A stretch of 64,000 nt of DNA from Fodinibacter sp963833495 (GTDB lineage: Bacteria; Actinomycetota; Actinomycetes; Actinomycetales; Dermatophilaceae), in the NCBI GenBank assembly GCA_963833495.1, contig CAWHYJ010000011.1:372001-436000 (forward strand). Reading direction: 5' to 3'. Shown here in pieces: positions 42,220-50,339 of the stretch (its first letter is position 1; every line of letters begins with the position of its first letter). Position numbers and translations under genes: made by a program. The notes below the pieces were generated by a model, which worked only from the letters and a program-made list of their open reading frames with translations, ran no database searches and was not told the DNA's origin.

Positions 42220-42620
42220 TTACTGACGGCCCGTTGCGGCGTCCGCGGTCTCGAGCGCGACGTTGAGCTCCGTGACGTTCACCCGGTCCTGGCCGAGCAC
42301 GCCCAGCACGCTGCGCTCGGTGTGCGCGGCGATGAGCGCCCGCGCCTGCTCCAGGCTCATGCCGCGCGCCTTGGCCACCCGGGGCGCCTGGTAGGCGGCG
42401 TACGCCGGCGAGATGTGTGGGTCGAGCCCGCTGCCGGATGCCGTGAGCGCGCCGAAGGGATCGGCGCCGGAGCGTCTGGGTTGGCCTGCCGCAGAGCGGC
42501 TTCGCGCTTCGCGACCGTCGCGGCGAGGTCCTCCGAGTGGGGGGCCGAGGTTGGATCCCCCACTGGTTTCGCCGGCCTGGTCGGAGACCGAAGGGCGGGC
42601 CTGGAACCACTGGGGGCCCA
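42220..42620 (-). pseudogene. kdpC remnant (K+-transporting ATPase subunit C)
   Basis: The C-terminal part is clear in one frame: ALTASGSGLDPHISPAYAAYQ, VAKARGMSLEQARALIAAHT and VLGQDRVNVTELNVAL, ending at TAA 42220. After an apparent missing base near 42451 the preceding part EDLAATVAKREAALRQANPD lies in another frame. After an extra base in the G-run at 42539-42544, GPQWFQARPSVSDQAG plus SGGSNLGPHS lies in a third. The N-terminal membrane helix and start are absent. KdpC is an essential subunit of KdpFABC, so this copy is non-functional unless the upstream region is misassembled. Confidence 0.8.
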
Positions 42621-42689
42621 GGCGCCAGCATCGAGGATTCGGCCGGTCTCATCGGGGCCGCGTCCGCCCAACCGTGAAGAACCTGCCGT

Positions 42690-42960
42690 CGTCGATCTAC
42701 TGGTCGGCTGGGTCGCGCTTTCCCTGCCCGCTACGCAGTGGGATGCCGTGTTCGGCCGTTGACCATCCGCACTCCTTCGCTTGCGCACAGTCGCGCTCCC
42801 GCCAGACCCGTCCATCGGCTCGCCGACGGCATCCCGCTGCTTCGCTCCGTGCCGCTTCGGTCCCCTCTGCTTCCGCTTTCGCTCTGTCTCGCTTCACGTC
42901 GCCTTCTCGCTGGGCCCTTCGTGGTGGCGCCAGCTACGGCGCAGTAGGTGATGCGATCAC
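42690..42960. other. strand-biased low-complexity region where kdpC N-terminus and kdpAB would lie
   Basis: From about 42767 to 42930 the plus strand is strongly pyrimidine-rich, with recurring GCTTCGCTCC-, TTCGCTTGCG- and GCTTTCGCTC-like words; the minus strand is correspondingly AGCGAAGC-rich. A short palindrome GGTGATGCGATCACC lies near 42949. No gene is convincing here. Confidence 0.55.
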
Positions 42961-43049
42961 CTCATCTACCAGGCGGTAGCGCGGGTCGGGTTCGGGGCGC
43001 TGCTGGTCAGCGTCGCCGCGGCATCCGCTGGGGCCTGCTGTCCCCAGAT

Positions 43050-43160
43050 CGACCAATAGGTCTCGTCCGGGACAGACCTCTGTCCCTCGCGTGACCTATT
43101 GGTCGAATCCGGGACAGACCTCTGTCCCTCGCGTGACCTATTGGTCGAATCCGGGACAGG
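43050..43160. repeat. 42-bp tandem repeats with nested palindromes
   Basis: A unit starting CGGGACAGACCTCTGTCCCT and continuing CGCGTGACCTATTGGTCGAATC recurs at 43067, 43109 and (partly) 43151, exactly 42 bp apart. GGGACAGA-CC-TCTGTCCC is palindromic. The first GACCAATAGG (43050-43059) is inverted relative to CCTATTGGTC at 43094 and 43136. The same words (TCTGTCCGGGAC, TATTGGTCG) occur at 23376-23399, so this is a dispersed extragenic element. Confidence 0.8.
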
Positions 43161-43185
43161 CGACGAACGGGGAGGGGCCGGCCCT

Positions 43186-43956
43186 TCAGTGGCCGGTGAA
43201 GTCGGCCGGTCGCTTGGCGAGGAAGGCCGCCACGCCCTCGCGGTAGTCGGCGGTGTGCATCAGGGCGATCTGGCCGGCCTCCTCGCGAGCCAGGGCCGCC
43301 TCGACGTCGACGGATGCCGCGTTGACCGCCGCCTTGGTCTCGCCCAGCGCCAGCGTGGCGCCGGCCGCGAACGCCGCGAGCACGGCATCTGAGCGTGTCG
43401 AGAAATCTTCTGCCGCAACGCACTCGGCGACCATCCCCCACTCGGCCGCGGTGACGGCATCCAGCTTCTCGCCGGTGAGGGCGAGGCGCATGGCACGCGC
43501 CCGCCCGATCGACGCCGCCACAAGGGCCGTCGAGCCACCGTCGGGCATCAGCCCGATCCGGGCGAAGGCCAGCACGAACGACGCGGCGTCACTGGCCAGG
43601 ACGTAGTCACAGGCGAGGGCCATCGGCACCCCGATGCCGGCGGCGACCCCGTTGACCAGCGCCACGACCGGAGTGCGCGACGAGAGCAACGCCCGCACCA
43701 GGTCGGCGCCGGCGTACAGCGTGCCCTGGGTGGCACCGTCAGCCGACAGCGGCGCCCCGGAGCAGAACCCGCGACCGGCCCCGGTGAGCGCGACCACCCG
43801 CACCGCAGGGTCCGCGTCGAAGGCGCGCACGGCATCTGCCACGGCCGCGCACATCTGCGGGTCGACGGCGTTGAGGCGCTCGGGGGCGTTGAGCGTGATC
43901 CGCCCGACGGCTCCGGCGGTCTCGACGAGGACGGTGGGGAGTGCACTGGTGGTCAT
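43186..43956 (-). CDS. enoyl-CoA hydratase/isomerase family protein
   Basis: The 256-residue crotonase-fold protein has GRITLNAPERLNAVDPQM, ALTGAGRGFCSGAPLS (oxyanion loop), VALVNGVAAGIGVPMALACDYVLAS and FARIGLMPDGGSTALV. The two classic hydratase glutamates are not both obvious: the IGLMPDGG position has Asp-Gly-Gly, typical of PaaG/PaaB-like isomerases or thioester-active relatives. It probably acts on a CoA thioester in fatty-acid or aromatic degradation. ATG 43956 is divergent from the SGNH hydrolase gene. The C-terminus AAFLAKRPADFTGH is typical of the family. Confidence 0.87.
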   Translation of the reverse strand: MTTSALPTVLVETAGAVGRITLNAPERLNAVDPQMCAAVADAVRAFDADPAVRVVALTGAGRGFCSGAPLSADGATQGTLYAGADLVRALLSSRTPVVALVNGVAAGIGVPMALACDYVLASDAASFVLAFARIGLMPDGGSTALVAASIGRARAMRLALTGEKLDAVTAAEWGMVAECVAAEDFSTRSDAVLAAFAAGATLALGETKAAVNAASVDVEAALAREEAGQIALMHTADYREGVAAFLAKRPADFTGH

Positions 43957-44093
43957 GCCCCCATCGAACCGCACGACGGGTCGGCGCCGTCGGGCAACCC
44001 GTTTGCGCGCCATCCACGGGGCCACGCAGAATGGCCGCTTCCGCCGCGCGTGCTCGCCAGGGCCACGGCGTCCCCGACCCCCAGGACCCCGCC

Positions 44094-45275
44094 GTGAGCC
44101 CCGCTGCCCTCGTCACGACCCCCGTCACCGCCGGCCTGCTCCGTGGCGCCCTCGAGGTCGAGTCGACCGCGCGCGGCGTGCTCCCGCACCGCCTGCCCGC
44201 AGCCGCCCGCCGGCAGAACAGCGACCCGGGCCTCGCCCTCGCGGAGTCTCAGCCGTCCGGGGTGCGCCTCGTGGTGCGCACCCGCGCCACGGTGGTCCGG
44301 CTCGAGGCCCACGCCACGCGGCGGGCCTTCGTCGGCGCGCCGGCGCTCCCGCCGGGTGTGTACGACCTCCTGGTCGACGGGCGGCCGACGGCGCGAGGGT
44401 CCGTCAGCGGCGGGTCCACGCTGAGCATCGACATGGCCACCGGCACCACCGCCCTCACCGAGGGTGGGCCAGGCACGCTGTCCTTCGACGGCCTGCCCGA
44501 CCGCGACAAGACGGTCGAGATCTGGCTGCCGCACACCGAGGTCACCGAGCTCATCGCCCTGCGCACCGATGCCCCGGTCGAGCCGGCACCGGCGAGTGAC
44601 CTTCCGGTGTGGGTGCACCACGGCAGCTCGGTGAGCCACGGCTCGAATGCCGCGAGCCCCTCCACGACCTGGCCCGCGGTCGCGGCCCGCCTGGGTGGCG
44701 TCGACCTGGTCAACCTCGGCTTCGGGGGCGGAGCGCTGCTCGACCCGTTCACGGCGCGCGCCATCCGTGACACGCCGGCAGACCTGGTCAGCGTCAAGGT
44801 CGGCATCAACATCGTCAACCTCGACGGGATGCGGCTGCGGACCTTCACCCCTGCGGTGCACGGGTTCCTCGACACCATCCGCGAAGGGCACCCCACGGCT
44901 CCGCTGCTGGTGGTCACACCCCTGCTCTGCCCCATCCACGAGGACACCCCGGGCCCGGCCGCACCGGACGCCGCGGCCATGGCCGAGGGGCGGGTGCGCT
45001 TCCGGGCCATGGGTGACCCGGCCGAGGTCGCAGCAGGCCGGCTCACGCTGCGCGTCATCCGCGAGGCGCTCGTCGACGTCGTCGCGCGCCGCGCCGCCGA
45101 CGACTCGAACCTCCACCTCGTCGACGGGCTCGCGCTCTACGGGGAGGCGGACCACGTCGAGCACCCGCTGCCCGACGCACTTCACCCGGATGCCGTGACG
45201 CACCAGTTGGTCGGGGAGCGTTTCGCCGCAACGGTGTTCGGCGACGAAGGGCCGTTCACCCCCGCCCGACGCTGA
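44094..45275 (+). CDS. SGNH/GDSL hydrolase family protein
   Basis: The 393-residue protein starts at GTG 44094 (VSPAALVTTPVTAGLLRG), with AGGA upstream; 51 codons before it are open but lack family character. Residues 1-170 form a beta-rich N-terminal domain. The hydrolase domain has block I VHHGSSVSHGSN (nucleophile Ser), block II NLGFGGGALLD, block III KVGINIVN and block V LPDALHPDAVTHQL (Asp-x-x-His). These are the four SGNH elements of esterases and lipases. No signal peptide is seen. The substrate is unknown. Confidence 0.85.
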   Translation: MSPAALVTTPVTAGLLRGALEVESTARGVLPHRLPAAARRQNSDPGLALAESQPSGVRLVVRTRATVVRLEAHATRRAFVGAPALPPGVYDLLVDGRPTARGSVSGGSTLSIDMATGTTALTEGGPGTLSFDGLPDRDKTVEIWLPHTEVTELIALRTDAPVEPAPASDLPVWVHHGSSVSHGSNAASPSTTWPAVAARLGGVDLVNLGFGGGALLDPFTARAIRDTPADLVSVKVGINIVNLDGMRLRTFTPAVHGFLDTIREGHPTAPLLVVTPLLCPIHEDTPGPAAPDAAAMAEGRVRFRAMGDPAEVAAGRLTLRVIREALVDVVARRAADDSNLHLVDGLALYGEADHVEHPLPDALHPDAVTHQLVGERFAATVFGDEGPFTPARR

Positions 45276-45290
45276 GCCGACCGGCCGGGC

Positions 45291-46433
45291 TCAGCCCTGC
45301 ACGACGGCGCGCGACTCGACGAGCACCTCGACCTCCGCGTCGCTGAAGCCGTGGGCGAGCAGGTAGGCCGTCGTGTCGGCGCCGGGAACCGGCTCGGGCC
45401 CGGGGGCGCGAGCCGGCGTGGCGGAGAACCGTGGGCCGGTCCGCGGCACCGGGTGACCGGAACCGTCGGGGGCGAAGGTGCCACGACCCACCAGGTGCGG
45501 GTGCTGCGGGGCTTCAGCGAGCGACAGCACCGGGGCGACGCACGCGTCGGTGGCCTCGAAGTGTGCCGCCCACTCGTCGCGCGTGCGGGTGCGGAAGGCC
45601 GCCGTGAACGCCTCTCGCTGGGCCGGCCAGGTGTCGGGGTCGTACTGCTCCCCCTCGATCTCCAGCCCCAGCCCGGCCACCAGCTCGGCCCAGAACGGCG
45701 GCTCGAGCGCCCCCACGGCCACGAACCGGCCGTCGGCACACTCGTAGACCGCGTAGAACGGCGCCCCGCCGTCGAGCAGGTTGGCCTCGCGCTCGTCGCG
45801 CCACCCACCCACGCCGAGCAGCCCGTGCACCATCGAGAACAGGTGAGCGGCCCCATCGACCATCGCGGCGTCGACCACCTGGCCGCGCCCCGTGGTGCCT
45901 CGAGCGATGAGCGCGGCCAGCACGCCCACGACGAGGTACATCGACCCCCCGGCGAAGTCGCCGATCACCGGCACCGGAGCCACCGGCCGCTCGCGCGTGC
46001 CCAGCGCGTGCAGCGTGCCCGACACCGCGGCATACGTGATGTCGTGCCCGGCCCGCTGCGCCCACGGGCCGGTCTGCCCCCAGCCGGTCATCCGCGCGTG
46101 CACCAGGCGTGGGTTGCGCTCGAGGCACTCGTCGGGCCCCAGCCCCAGCCGCTCGGCCACTCCGGGCCGGTAGCCCTCGACGAGCACGTCGGCGTCGTCG
46201 ACCAGCCGCTGCACCACCGCGCGCCCGGCATCCGTCTTGAGGTCGACGGCGATGCTGGGCCGCGAGCGGCGCAGGCCCCCAGCCAACGCCAGCGGGTTCG
46301 ACTCCCCGGGCCGGTCGACGCGCACGACGTCGGCACCCAGCTCGGCCAGCAGCATCCCCGCGAAGGGCGTGGGCCCGATGCCGCCGAGCTCGACCACCCG
46401 GATGCCGGCCAGCGGCCCGGGCGCTGCACTCAC
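45291..46433 (-). CDS. CaiB/BaiF family CoA transferase, alpha-methylacyl-CoA racemase-like
   Basis: The 380-residue protein starts GPLAGIRVVELGGIGPTPFAGMLLA, with LGADVVRVDRPG, LKTDAGRAVVQRLVDDADVLVEGYRPG, LVHARMTGWGQTGPWAQRAGHDITYAAVSG and VVDAAMVDGAAHLFSMVHGL. The GHDITY block with its Asp and His residues and the EPPFW segment match alpha-methylacyl-CoA racemases rather than formyl-CoA transferases. It would epimerise 2-methylacyl-CoAs in branched-chain or sterol side-chain degradation. GTG 46433 overlaps the folP stop (GTGA), making it third in the fgd-folP operon. Confidence 0.87.
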   Translation of the reverse strand: MSAAPGPLAGIRVVELGGIGPTPFAGMLLAELGADVVRVDRPGESNPLALAGGLRRSRPSIAVDLKTDAGRAVVQRLVDDADVLVEGYRPGVAERLGLGPDECLERNPRLVHARMTGWGQTGPWAQRAGHDITYAAVSGTLHALGTRERPVAPVPVIGDFAGGSMYLVVGVLAALIARGTTGRGQVVDAAMVDGAAHLFSMVHGLLGVGGWRDEREANLLDGGAPFYAVYECADGRFVAVGALEPPFWAELVAGLGLEIEGEQYDPDTWPAQREAFTAAFRTRTRDEWAAHFEATDACVAPVLSLAEAPQHPHLVGRGTFAPDGSGHPVPRTGPRFSATPARAPGPEPVPGADTTAYLLAHGFSDAEVEVLVESRAVVQG

Positions 46434-47365
46434 GTCGCGACCCCGCGCACCGCGAGCAGCGGCGGGCGGTCACCCCGGATCGTCGCCACCATGTCGACGA
46501 CCCGCCGGGTGGCCCGCACGTCGTGCGCCCGGAAGACCGTCGCCCCCAGCCAGGCCGCGACCGCGGTGGCGGCCAGAGTGCCCTCGAGCCGCTCGTCGGC
46601 CGGGAGGCCGAGGCTCTCGCCGATGAAGTCCTTGCGCGAGAGCGCCTGCAGCACCGGGTAGCCCAGGCCCACGATGGCCGCGGTGTGCCGCAGCAGGGTC
46701 AGCGAGTGGGCGGTGGTCTTGCCGAAGTCGAGGGTGGGGTCGACGAGCACCCGCTCGGGCGGGATGCCGGCCGCGATCGCCCGCTCGGCGCCCTCCCGCA
46801 GGGTGCGCAGCGCGTCGTCGAGCACGCCCAGCGGCTCGGGCGGGTAGGTGACCCCGACCGGGTCGGTGCGTGGCGGCAGGCCGCCGGTGTGCGAGATGAC
46901 GTAGCCGGCACCGGCGCGGGCGGCGACGTCGACCAGCTCGCGGTCGTGTCCGGCCCAGGTGTCGTTGACCAGGTCGAGACCGGCCTCGGCGGCGGCCACC
47001 CGGGCCACCTCCGAGCGCCAGGTGTCGAGGCTGAGCACCAGGTCGGGGTGGTCCTCGCGGGCTCGGGCCAGGAACGGCACCACCCGCTCGATCTCCTGCT
47101 CGGTCGTCACCACGTCGCCCTCCTGCCCGGCCCGCACACCGCCGACGTCGACGATGTCGGCGCCGAGCTCGACGGCCAGGTCGAGGGCTCGCCGGGCCGA
47201 GGCGAGGTCGCCGTGCCGGTTGCCGGCCCAGAACGAGTCGTTGGTGCGGTTGACGATCGCCATCACCGCGGGGTGGCCGGCGTCGAAGGTGCGCCCGCGC
47301 AGCCGCAGCGCTGCCGGAGCGGCCGGCACGTCCGGGCCCGATGCCGGGATGCCGTCGCCGCTCAC
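46430..47365 (-). CDS. dihydropteroate synthase family protein, FolP2-like
   Basis: The 311-residue TIM-barrel protein has VMAIVNRTNDSFWAGNRHG, ADIVDVGGVRAGQEGDVV, LSLDTWRSEVARVAAAEAG, LVNDTWAGHD, PTLDFGKTTAHSL and LQALSRKDFIGESLG. The standard DHPS N-terminal loop NVTPDSFSDGG is replaced by NRTNDSFWAGN. It resembles mycobacterial FolP2, which is not reported to be an active DHPS. A pterin-binding role other than folate synthesis is therefore possible. GTG 47365 is seven bases after the fgd stop. Confidence 0.82.
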   Translation of the reverse strand: MSGDGIPASGPDVPAAPAALRLRGRTFDAGHPAVMAIVNRTNDSFWAGNRHGDLASARRALDLAVELGADIVDVGGVRAGQEGDVVTTEQEIERVVPFLARAREDHPDLVLSLDTWRSEVARVAAAEAGLDLVNDTWAGHDRELVDVAARAGAGYVISHTGGLPPRTDPVGVTYPPEPLGVLDDALRTLREGAERAIAAGIPPERVLVDPTLDFGKTTAHSLTLLRHTAAIVGLGYPVLQALSRKDFIGESLGLPADERLEGTLAATAVAAWLGATVFRAHDVRATRRVVDMVATIRGDRPPLLAVRGVAT

Positions 47366-47372
47366 GGCGCGC

Positions 47373-48410
47373 TCACCGGCGCGCGGGGGTCAGCTCGCGC
47401 AGGCCCGGCAGGACCTGCTCGGTGAAGGTCGTGAGGAAGCGCTCCTGGTCGTGGCCGGGGCCGTGCACCACGAGGTGGTCGAAACCGAGGTCGGTGTAGA
47501 CCTTCAGCGCCTCGACGACCTCCTCAGGGCGGGAGGCAACGACCCAGCGCTTGGCGACCTGCTCGATGGGCAGCTCGTCGGCGGCCTTCTCCATCTCGGC
47601 CGGGCTGTGGATCGAGTGCTTCTGCTCCGCGGTGAGCGACAGCGGCGCCCAGAACCGGGTGTTCTCGAGCGCCTGCTCGGGGTCCGGGTCCCACGACACC
47701 TTGACCTCGATCATCCGGTCGATCTCGTCGTGCGCCCGGCCGGCCTTGTCCAGCCCCTCGTCGACGGCGGGAACCAGCTGGTCGGCATACAGCTCGCGAC
47801 CCTTGCCGGAGGTGCAGATGAAGCCGTCGGCGACGCGCCCGGCATACCGAGCCACCATCGGCCCGCCGGCCGCGACGTAGACCGGCACCGGCTGGTCGGG
47901 GCGGTCGTAGATCGCGGCGTCCTCGGTGCGGTAGTACTCGCCCTCGAAGGTCACCCGGTCCTGCGTCCACAGCTCGCGCATCAGGCGCACCGCCTCGCGC
48001 AGCCGGCCGAACCGCTCCTTGAACTCGGGCCACTCCCCCTCGCCCACCGACCCGACGGCCACCTCGTTGAGGGCCTCGCCGCTGCCCACACCGAGCATCA
48101 CCCGTCCGGGCGCCAGGCAGGCCATGGTGGCGAAGGTCTGGGCCACGACGGCCGGGTTGTAGCGGAAGGTGGGCGTCATCACCGAGGTGCCCACGAGCAC
48201 CCGCTCGGTGCGGGCGAGGACCCACGACATCCAGGCCAGCGAGTTCGGCGCGTGCCCGCCCTCGAGTCGCCAGGGCTGGAAGTGGTCCGAGATCGTCACC
48301 GAGTCCAGGCCGAGCTCCTCGGCGCGGACCGCGAACCCTGCCAGGTCACCCGGGGCGAACTGCTCCGCCGACGCCTTGTAACCGACCCGCAGACCGTGTC
48401 GCTCCGTCAT
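47373..48410 (-). CDS. fgd: F420-dependent glucose-6-phosphate dehydrogenase
   Basis: The 345-residue luciferase-like TIM barrel has LRVGYKASAEQFAPGDLAGF, SVTISDHFQPWRLEGGHAPN (catalytic His and Trp), GTSVMTPTFRYNPAVVAQ, MLGVGSGEALNEVAVG, VYVAAGGPMVARYAGRVADG, FICTSGKGRELY and FWAPLSLTAEQKHSI. These blocks distinguish Fgd from other F420-dependent luciferase-like proteins. It oxidises glucose-6-phosphate and reduces coenzyme F420, supplying F420H2. ATG 48410 fits the family start. It leads an operon with folP and the racemase. Confidence 0.92.
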   Translation of the reverse strand: MTERHGLRVGYKASAEQFAPGDLAGFAVRAEELGLDSVTISDHFQPWRLEGGHAPNSLAWMSWVLARTERVLVGTSVMTPTFRYNPAVVAQTFATMACLAPGRVMLGVGSGEALNEVAVGSVGEGEWPEFKERFGRLREAVRLMRELWTQDRVTFEGEYYRTEDAAIYDRPDQPVPVYVAAGGPMVARYAGRVADGFICTSGKGRELYADQLVPAVDEGLDKAGRAHDEIDRMIEVKVSWDPDPEQALENTRFWAPLSLTAEQKHSIHSPAEMEKAADELPIEQVAKRWVVASRPEEVVEALKVYTDLGFDHLVVHGPGHDQERFLTTFTEQVLPGLRELTPARR

Positions 48411-48738
48411 GGCCCCATCCTGCCCCACGCACCGGGCGGGCCCCCCGAGGCGGCCACTTGTTCGACCGACGGATGCCGGTGGCGCGCGTCGTGGGCGTGC
48501 GCACCCGGCCCCGGTGCGGACCGGACCCCCCTCCGCCCGGTCCGCACCGGTCCCGGGGCCCCGCCTCTGAGCAGCCCCCCGGATGACCGGCCACCCACGC
48601 TGGCCGGGCCCGCTGCGGCGTCGCTGCGAAATCGCTGTGCAGTTCGGGAACCGCGTGAGGACCCCCTTCGGGGTCCGTGCCACGCCGCGGGCGGAGGGAT
48701 AGCGTTGAGGCAACGTAACGAGCACCAGGAGCACCACC
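48411..48738. other. divergent intergenic region with a strong hairpin
   Basis: No gene is seen in these 328 bases between fgd and the dehydrogenase gene. The middle holds the 14-bp hairpin at 48511-48550. Smaller inverted repeats lie around it (GGCCCC with GGGGCC). The segment GAGGGATAGCGTTGAGG just upstream of 48720 may carry the dehydrogenase promoter. Confidence 0.5.
48511..48550. terminator. 14-bp perfect hairpin between divergent genes
   Basis: CCGGTGCGGACCGG (48511-48524) pairs perfectly with CCGGTCCGCACCGG (48537-48550) around a 12-nt C-rich loop. Because both flanking genes point away, it cannot terminate either. It may be an extragenic palindrome or a leader structure. Confidence 0.55.
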
Positions 48739-49860
48739 ATGGCCACCGACCTGATCGACCTCGCGGGCCACGAGCAGGTCGCCTTCTGCTCCGACCCCGA
48801 GACCGGGCTGCGGGCGATCATCGCCCTGCACGACACCGCCCTCGGGCCGGGCCTGGGCGGCACCCGCTTCCACCCCTACTCCTCCACCGACCGGGCCCTG
48901 GCTGACGTGCTTCGCCTGTCGCGGGCGATGACGAGCAAGAACGCCGTCGCCGGCCTCGACCACGGTGGCGGCAAGGCGGTCATCATCGGGGACCCGCGGC
49001 GTGACAAGACACCTGAGCTGCTGCGCGCCTACGGCCGCTTCGTCGAGTCGCTCGGGGGCCGTTACGTCACGGCCTGCGACGTCGGCACCTACGTCGCCGA
49101 CATGGACGTCGTCGGCGAGACCACCCGGTGGGCCACCGGCCGGTCCCCCGAGCGCGGGGGTGCGGGCGACTCCTCGGTGCTCACGGCATACGGCGTCTTC
49201 CAGGGCATGCGCGCCGCGGCCCAGCACGTGTGGGGTGAGCCGACCCTGGCGGGGCGCCGGGTCGCCATCGCCGGCGTGGGCAAGGTGGGGCGGAGGCTCA
49301 CCGACCACCTCCTCGAGGACGGCGCCGAGGTGGTCGTCTCGGACGTCGACACCGGTGCCCTGGAGGCCTTGGTGCGCGTGCACCCGCGGGTGCAGGTGGT
49401 CGACGACCTCGAGGCCCTGGTGCGCCAGCAGGTCGACGTGTTCAGCCCGAACGCCCTCGGCGGCGCGCTCGACGAGACCACCGTCGAGGCGCTGCGCGCG
49501 CGGGTCGTGTGCGGAGGCGCCAACAACCAGCTGGTCAGCGACGGCGAGCGTGGCACCGCCGCCCGACTTCTGGCCCGCGGCATCACCTACGCCCCCGACT
49601 TCCTGGTCAACGCGGGCGGTGTCATCCAGGTCAGCGACGAGCTGCACGGGTTCGACATGCAGCGGGCCCGCGAGCGCACCGCGACCATCTTCGAGCACAC
49701 GCTCGAGGTGCTGCGCGACGCCGATGCCGCCGGCGTGAGCCCCGCGCTGGCCGCCGACCGGCTGGCCGAGCGCCGCATCGCGGCCGGTGGGCGGCGACCT
49801 TGGCTGCCCGGTGACGCGGTCGGCGCGGCGCCCACCGCGGGGGAACACCGCAACCTGTGA
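48739..49860 (+). CDS. Leu/Phe/Val dehydrogenase
   Basis: The 373-residue protein has GLGGTRFHPYSSTDRAL, MTSKNAVAGLDHGGGKAVI with substrate Lys67 and catalytic Lys79, VTACDVGTYVADMDVV, the NAD loop AIAGVGKVGRRL, SPNALGGALDE and CGGANNQL. This is the branched-chain / phenylalanine amino-acid dehydrogenase family (ELFV), which deaminates amino acids with NAD+. In actinomycetes it is usually valine dehydrogenase feeding branched-chain acyl-CoA pools; specificity is inferred. CAGGAG precedes ATG 48739. Confidence 0.9.
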   Translation: MATDLIDLAGHEQVAFCSDPETGLRAIIALHDTALGPGLGGTRFHPYSSTDRALADVLRLSRAMTSKNAVAGLDHGGGKAVIIGDPRRDKTPELLRAYGRFVESLGGRYVTACDVGTYVADMDVVGETTRWATGRSPERGGAGDSSVLTAYGVFQGMRAAAQHVWGEPTLAGRRVAIAGVGKVGRRLTDHLLEDGAEVVVSDVDTGALEALVRVHPRVQVVDDLEALVRQQVDVFSPNALGGALDETTVEALRARVVCGGANNQLVSDGERGTAARLLARGITYAPDFLVNAGGVIQVSDELHGFDMQRARERTATIFEHTLEVLRDADAAGVSPALAADRLAERRIAAGGRRPWLPGDAVGAAPTAGEHRNL

Positions 49861-50023
49861 CACCGTTGACGGGACGGCGTCGCCGGAGGTGCTCCACTCA
49901 TGTACCGTTGGCGTCACGACACACACACGATTCCCGGGACCGCTCCGCGAGTTGGGATGACCCTGAAGACGGGGCCGTCCGACGAGCGATGCCGCCCCGG
50001 CAGACGCACGAGGGGGTCACGCC

Positions 50024-50218
50024 ATGGGGCGCGGCCGAGCCAAGGCCAAGCAGACGAAGGTCGCTCGCGAGCTGAAGTACTACAGCCCGGACACCGATCT
50101 TTCAGCGCTTGAGCGAGAACTACACGGAACCGCCCAGAGCGGCAGTCGAGCGAGCAGCGACGACCGCGACCGGGAGGACGAGGACGACTACGGGCAGTGG
50201 TCGTCGGGTCGGCGTTGA
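50024..50218 (+). CDS. DUF3073 family protein
   Basis: The 64-residue protein starts MGRGRAKAKQTKVARELKYYS and ends in an acidic tail DDRDREDEDDYGQWSSGRR. The GRGRAKAKQTKVARxLKY block is the DUF3073 signature, confined to actinobacteria. The basic head and acidic tail suggest nucleic-acid or ribosome contact; function unknown. GAGGGGG precedes ATG 50024. Confidence 0.88.
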   Translation: MGRGRAKAKQTKVARELKYYSPDTDLSALERELHGTAQSGSRASSDDRDREDEDDYGQWSSGRR

Positions 50219-50326
50219 CACCGACCTGATCGAGCCCTTCGTGCGACCCGCGCCGTCGGCGCGGGTTGTACGTGTGCCCCCGCGCAGGTCGTGACCACGC
50301 AGGCTCGGGCAGCCCCGCCGCGGGCC

Positions 50327-50332
50327 TATGCT
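50327..50332 (+). promoter_or_regulatory. -10 element of a leaderless permease mRNA
   Basis: TATGCT at 50327-50332 ends seven bases before ATG 50340, and no ribosome site precedes that ATG. The same hexamer is the -10 of the Clp-N operon. No convincing -35 is visible. Confidence 0.45.
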
Positions 50333-50339
50333 CGCCCCT

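Noticed and set aside
39612..42266. An 884-codon plus-strand frame opposite kdpD
   Set aside because: High-GC shadow frame; kdpD on the other strand carries all expected domains.
42960..43049. Short plus-strand hydrophobic frame (VGFGALLVSVAAAS) ending near 43049
   Set aside because: An in-frame stop lies just upstream, there is no start, and it is too short to assign; chance cannot be excluded.
43050..43160. Possible CRISPR array
   Set aside because: The 42-bp units are contiguous with no unique spacers, and there are no cas genes in the window.
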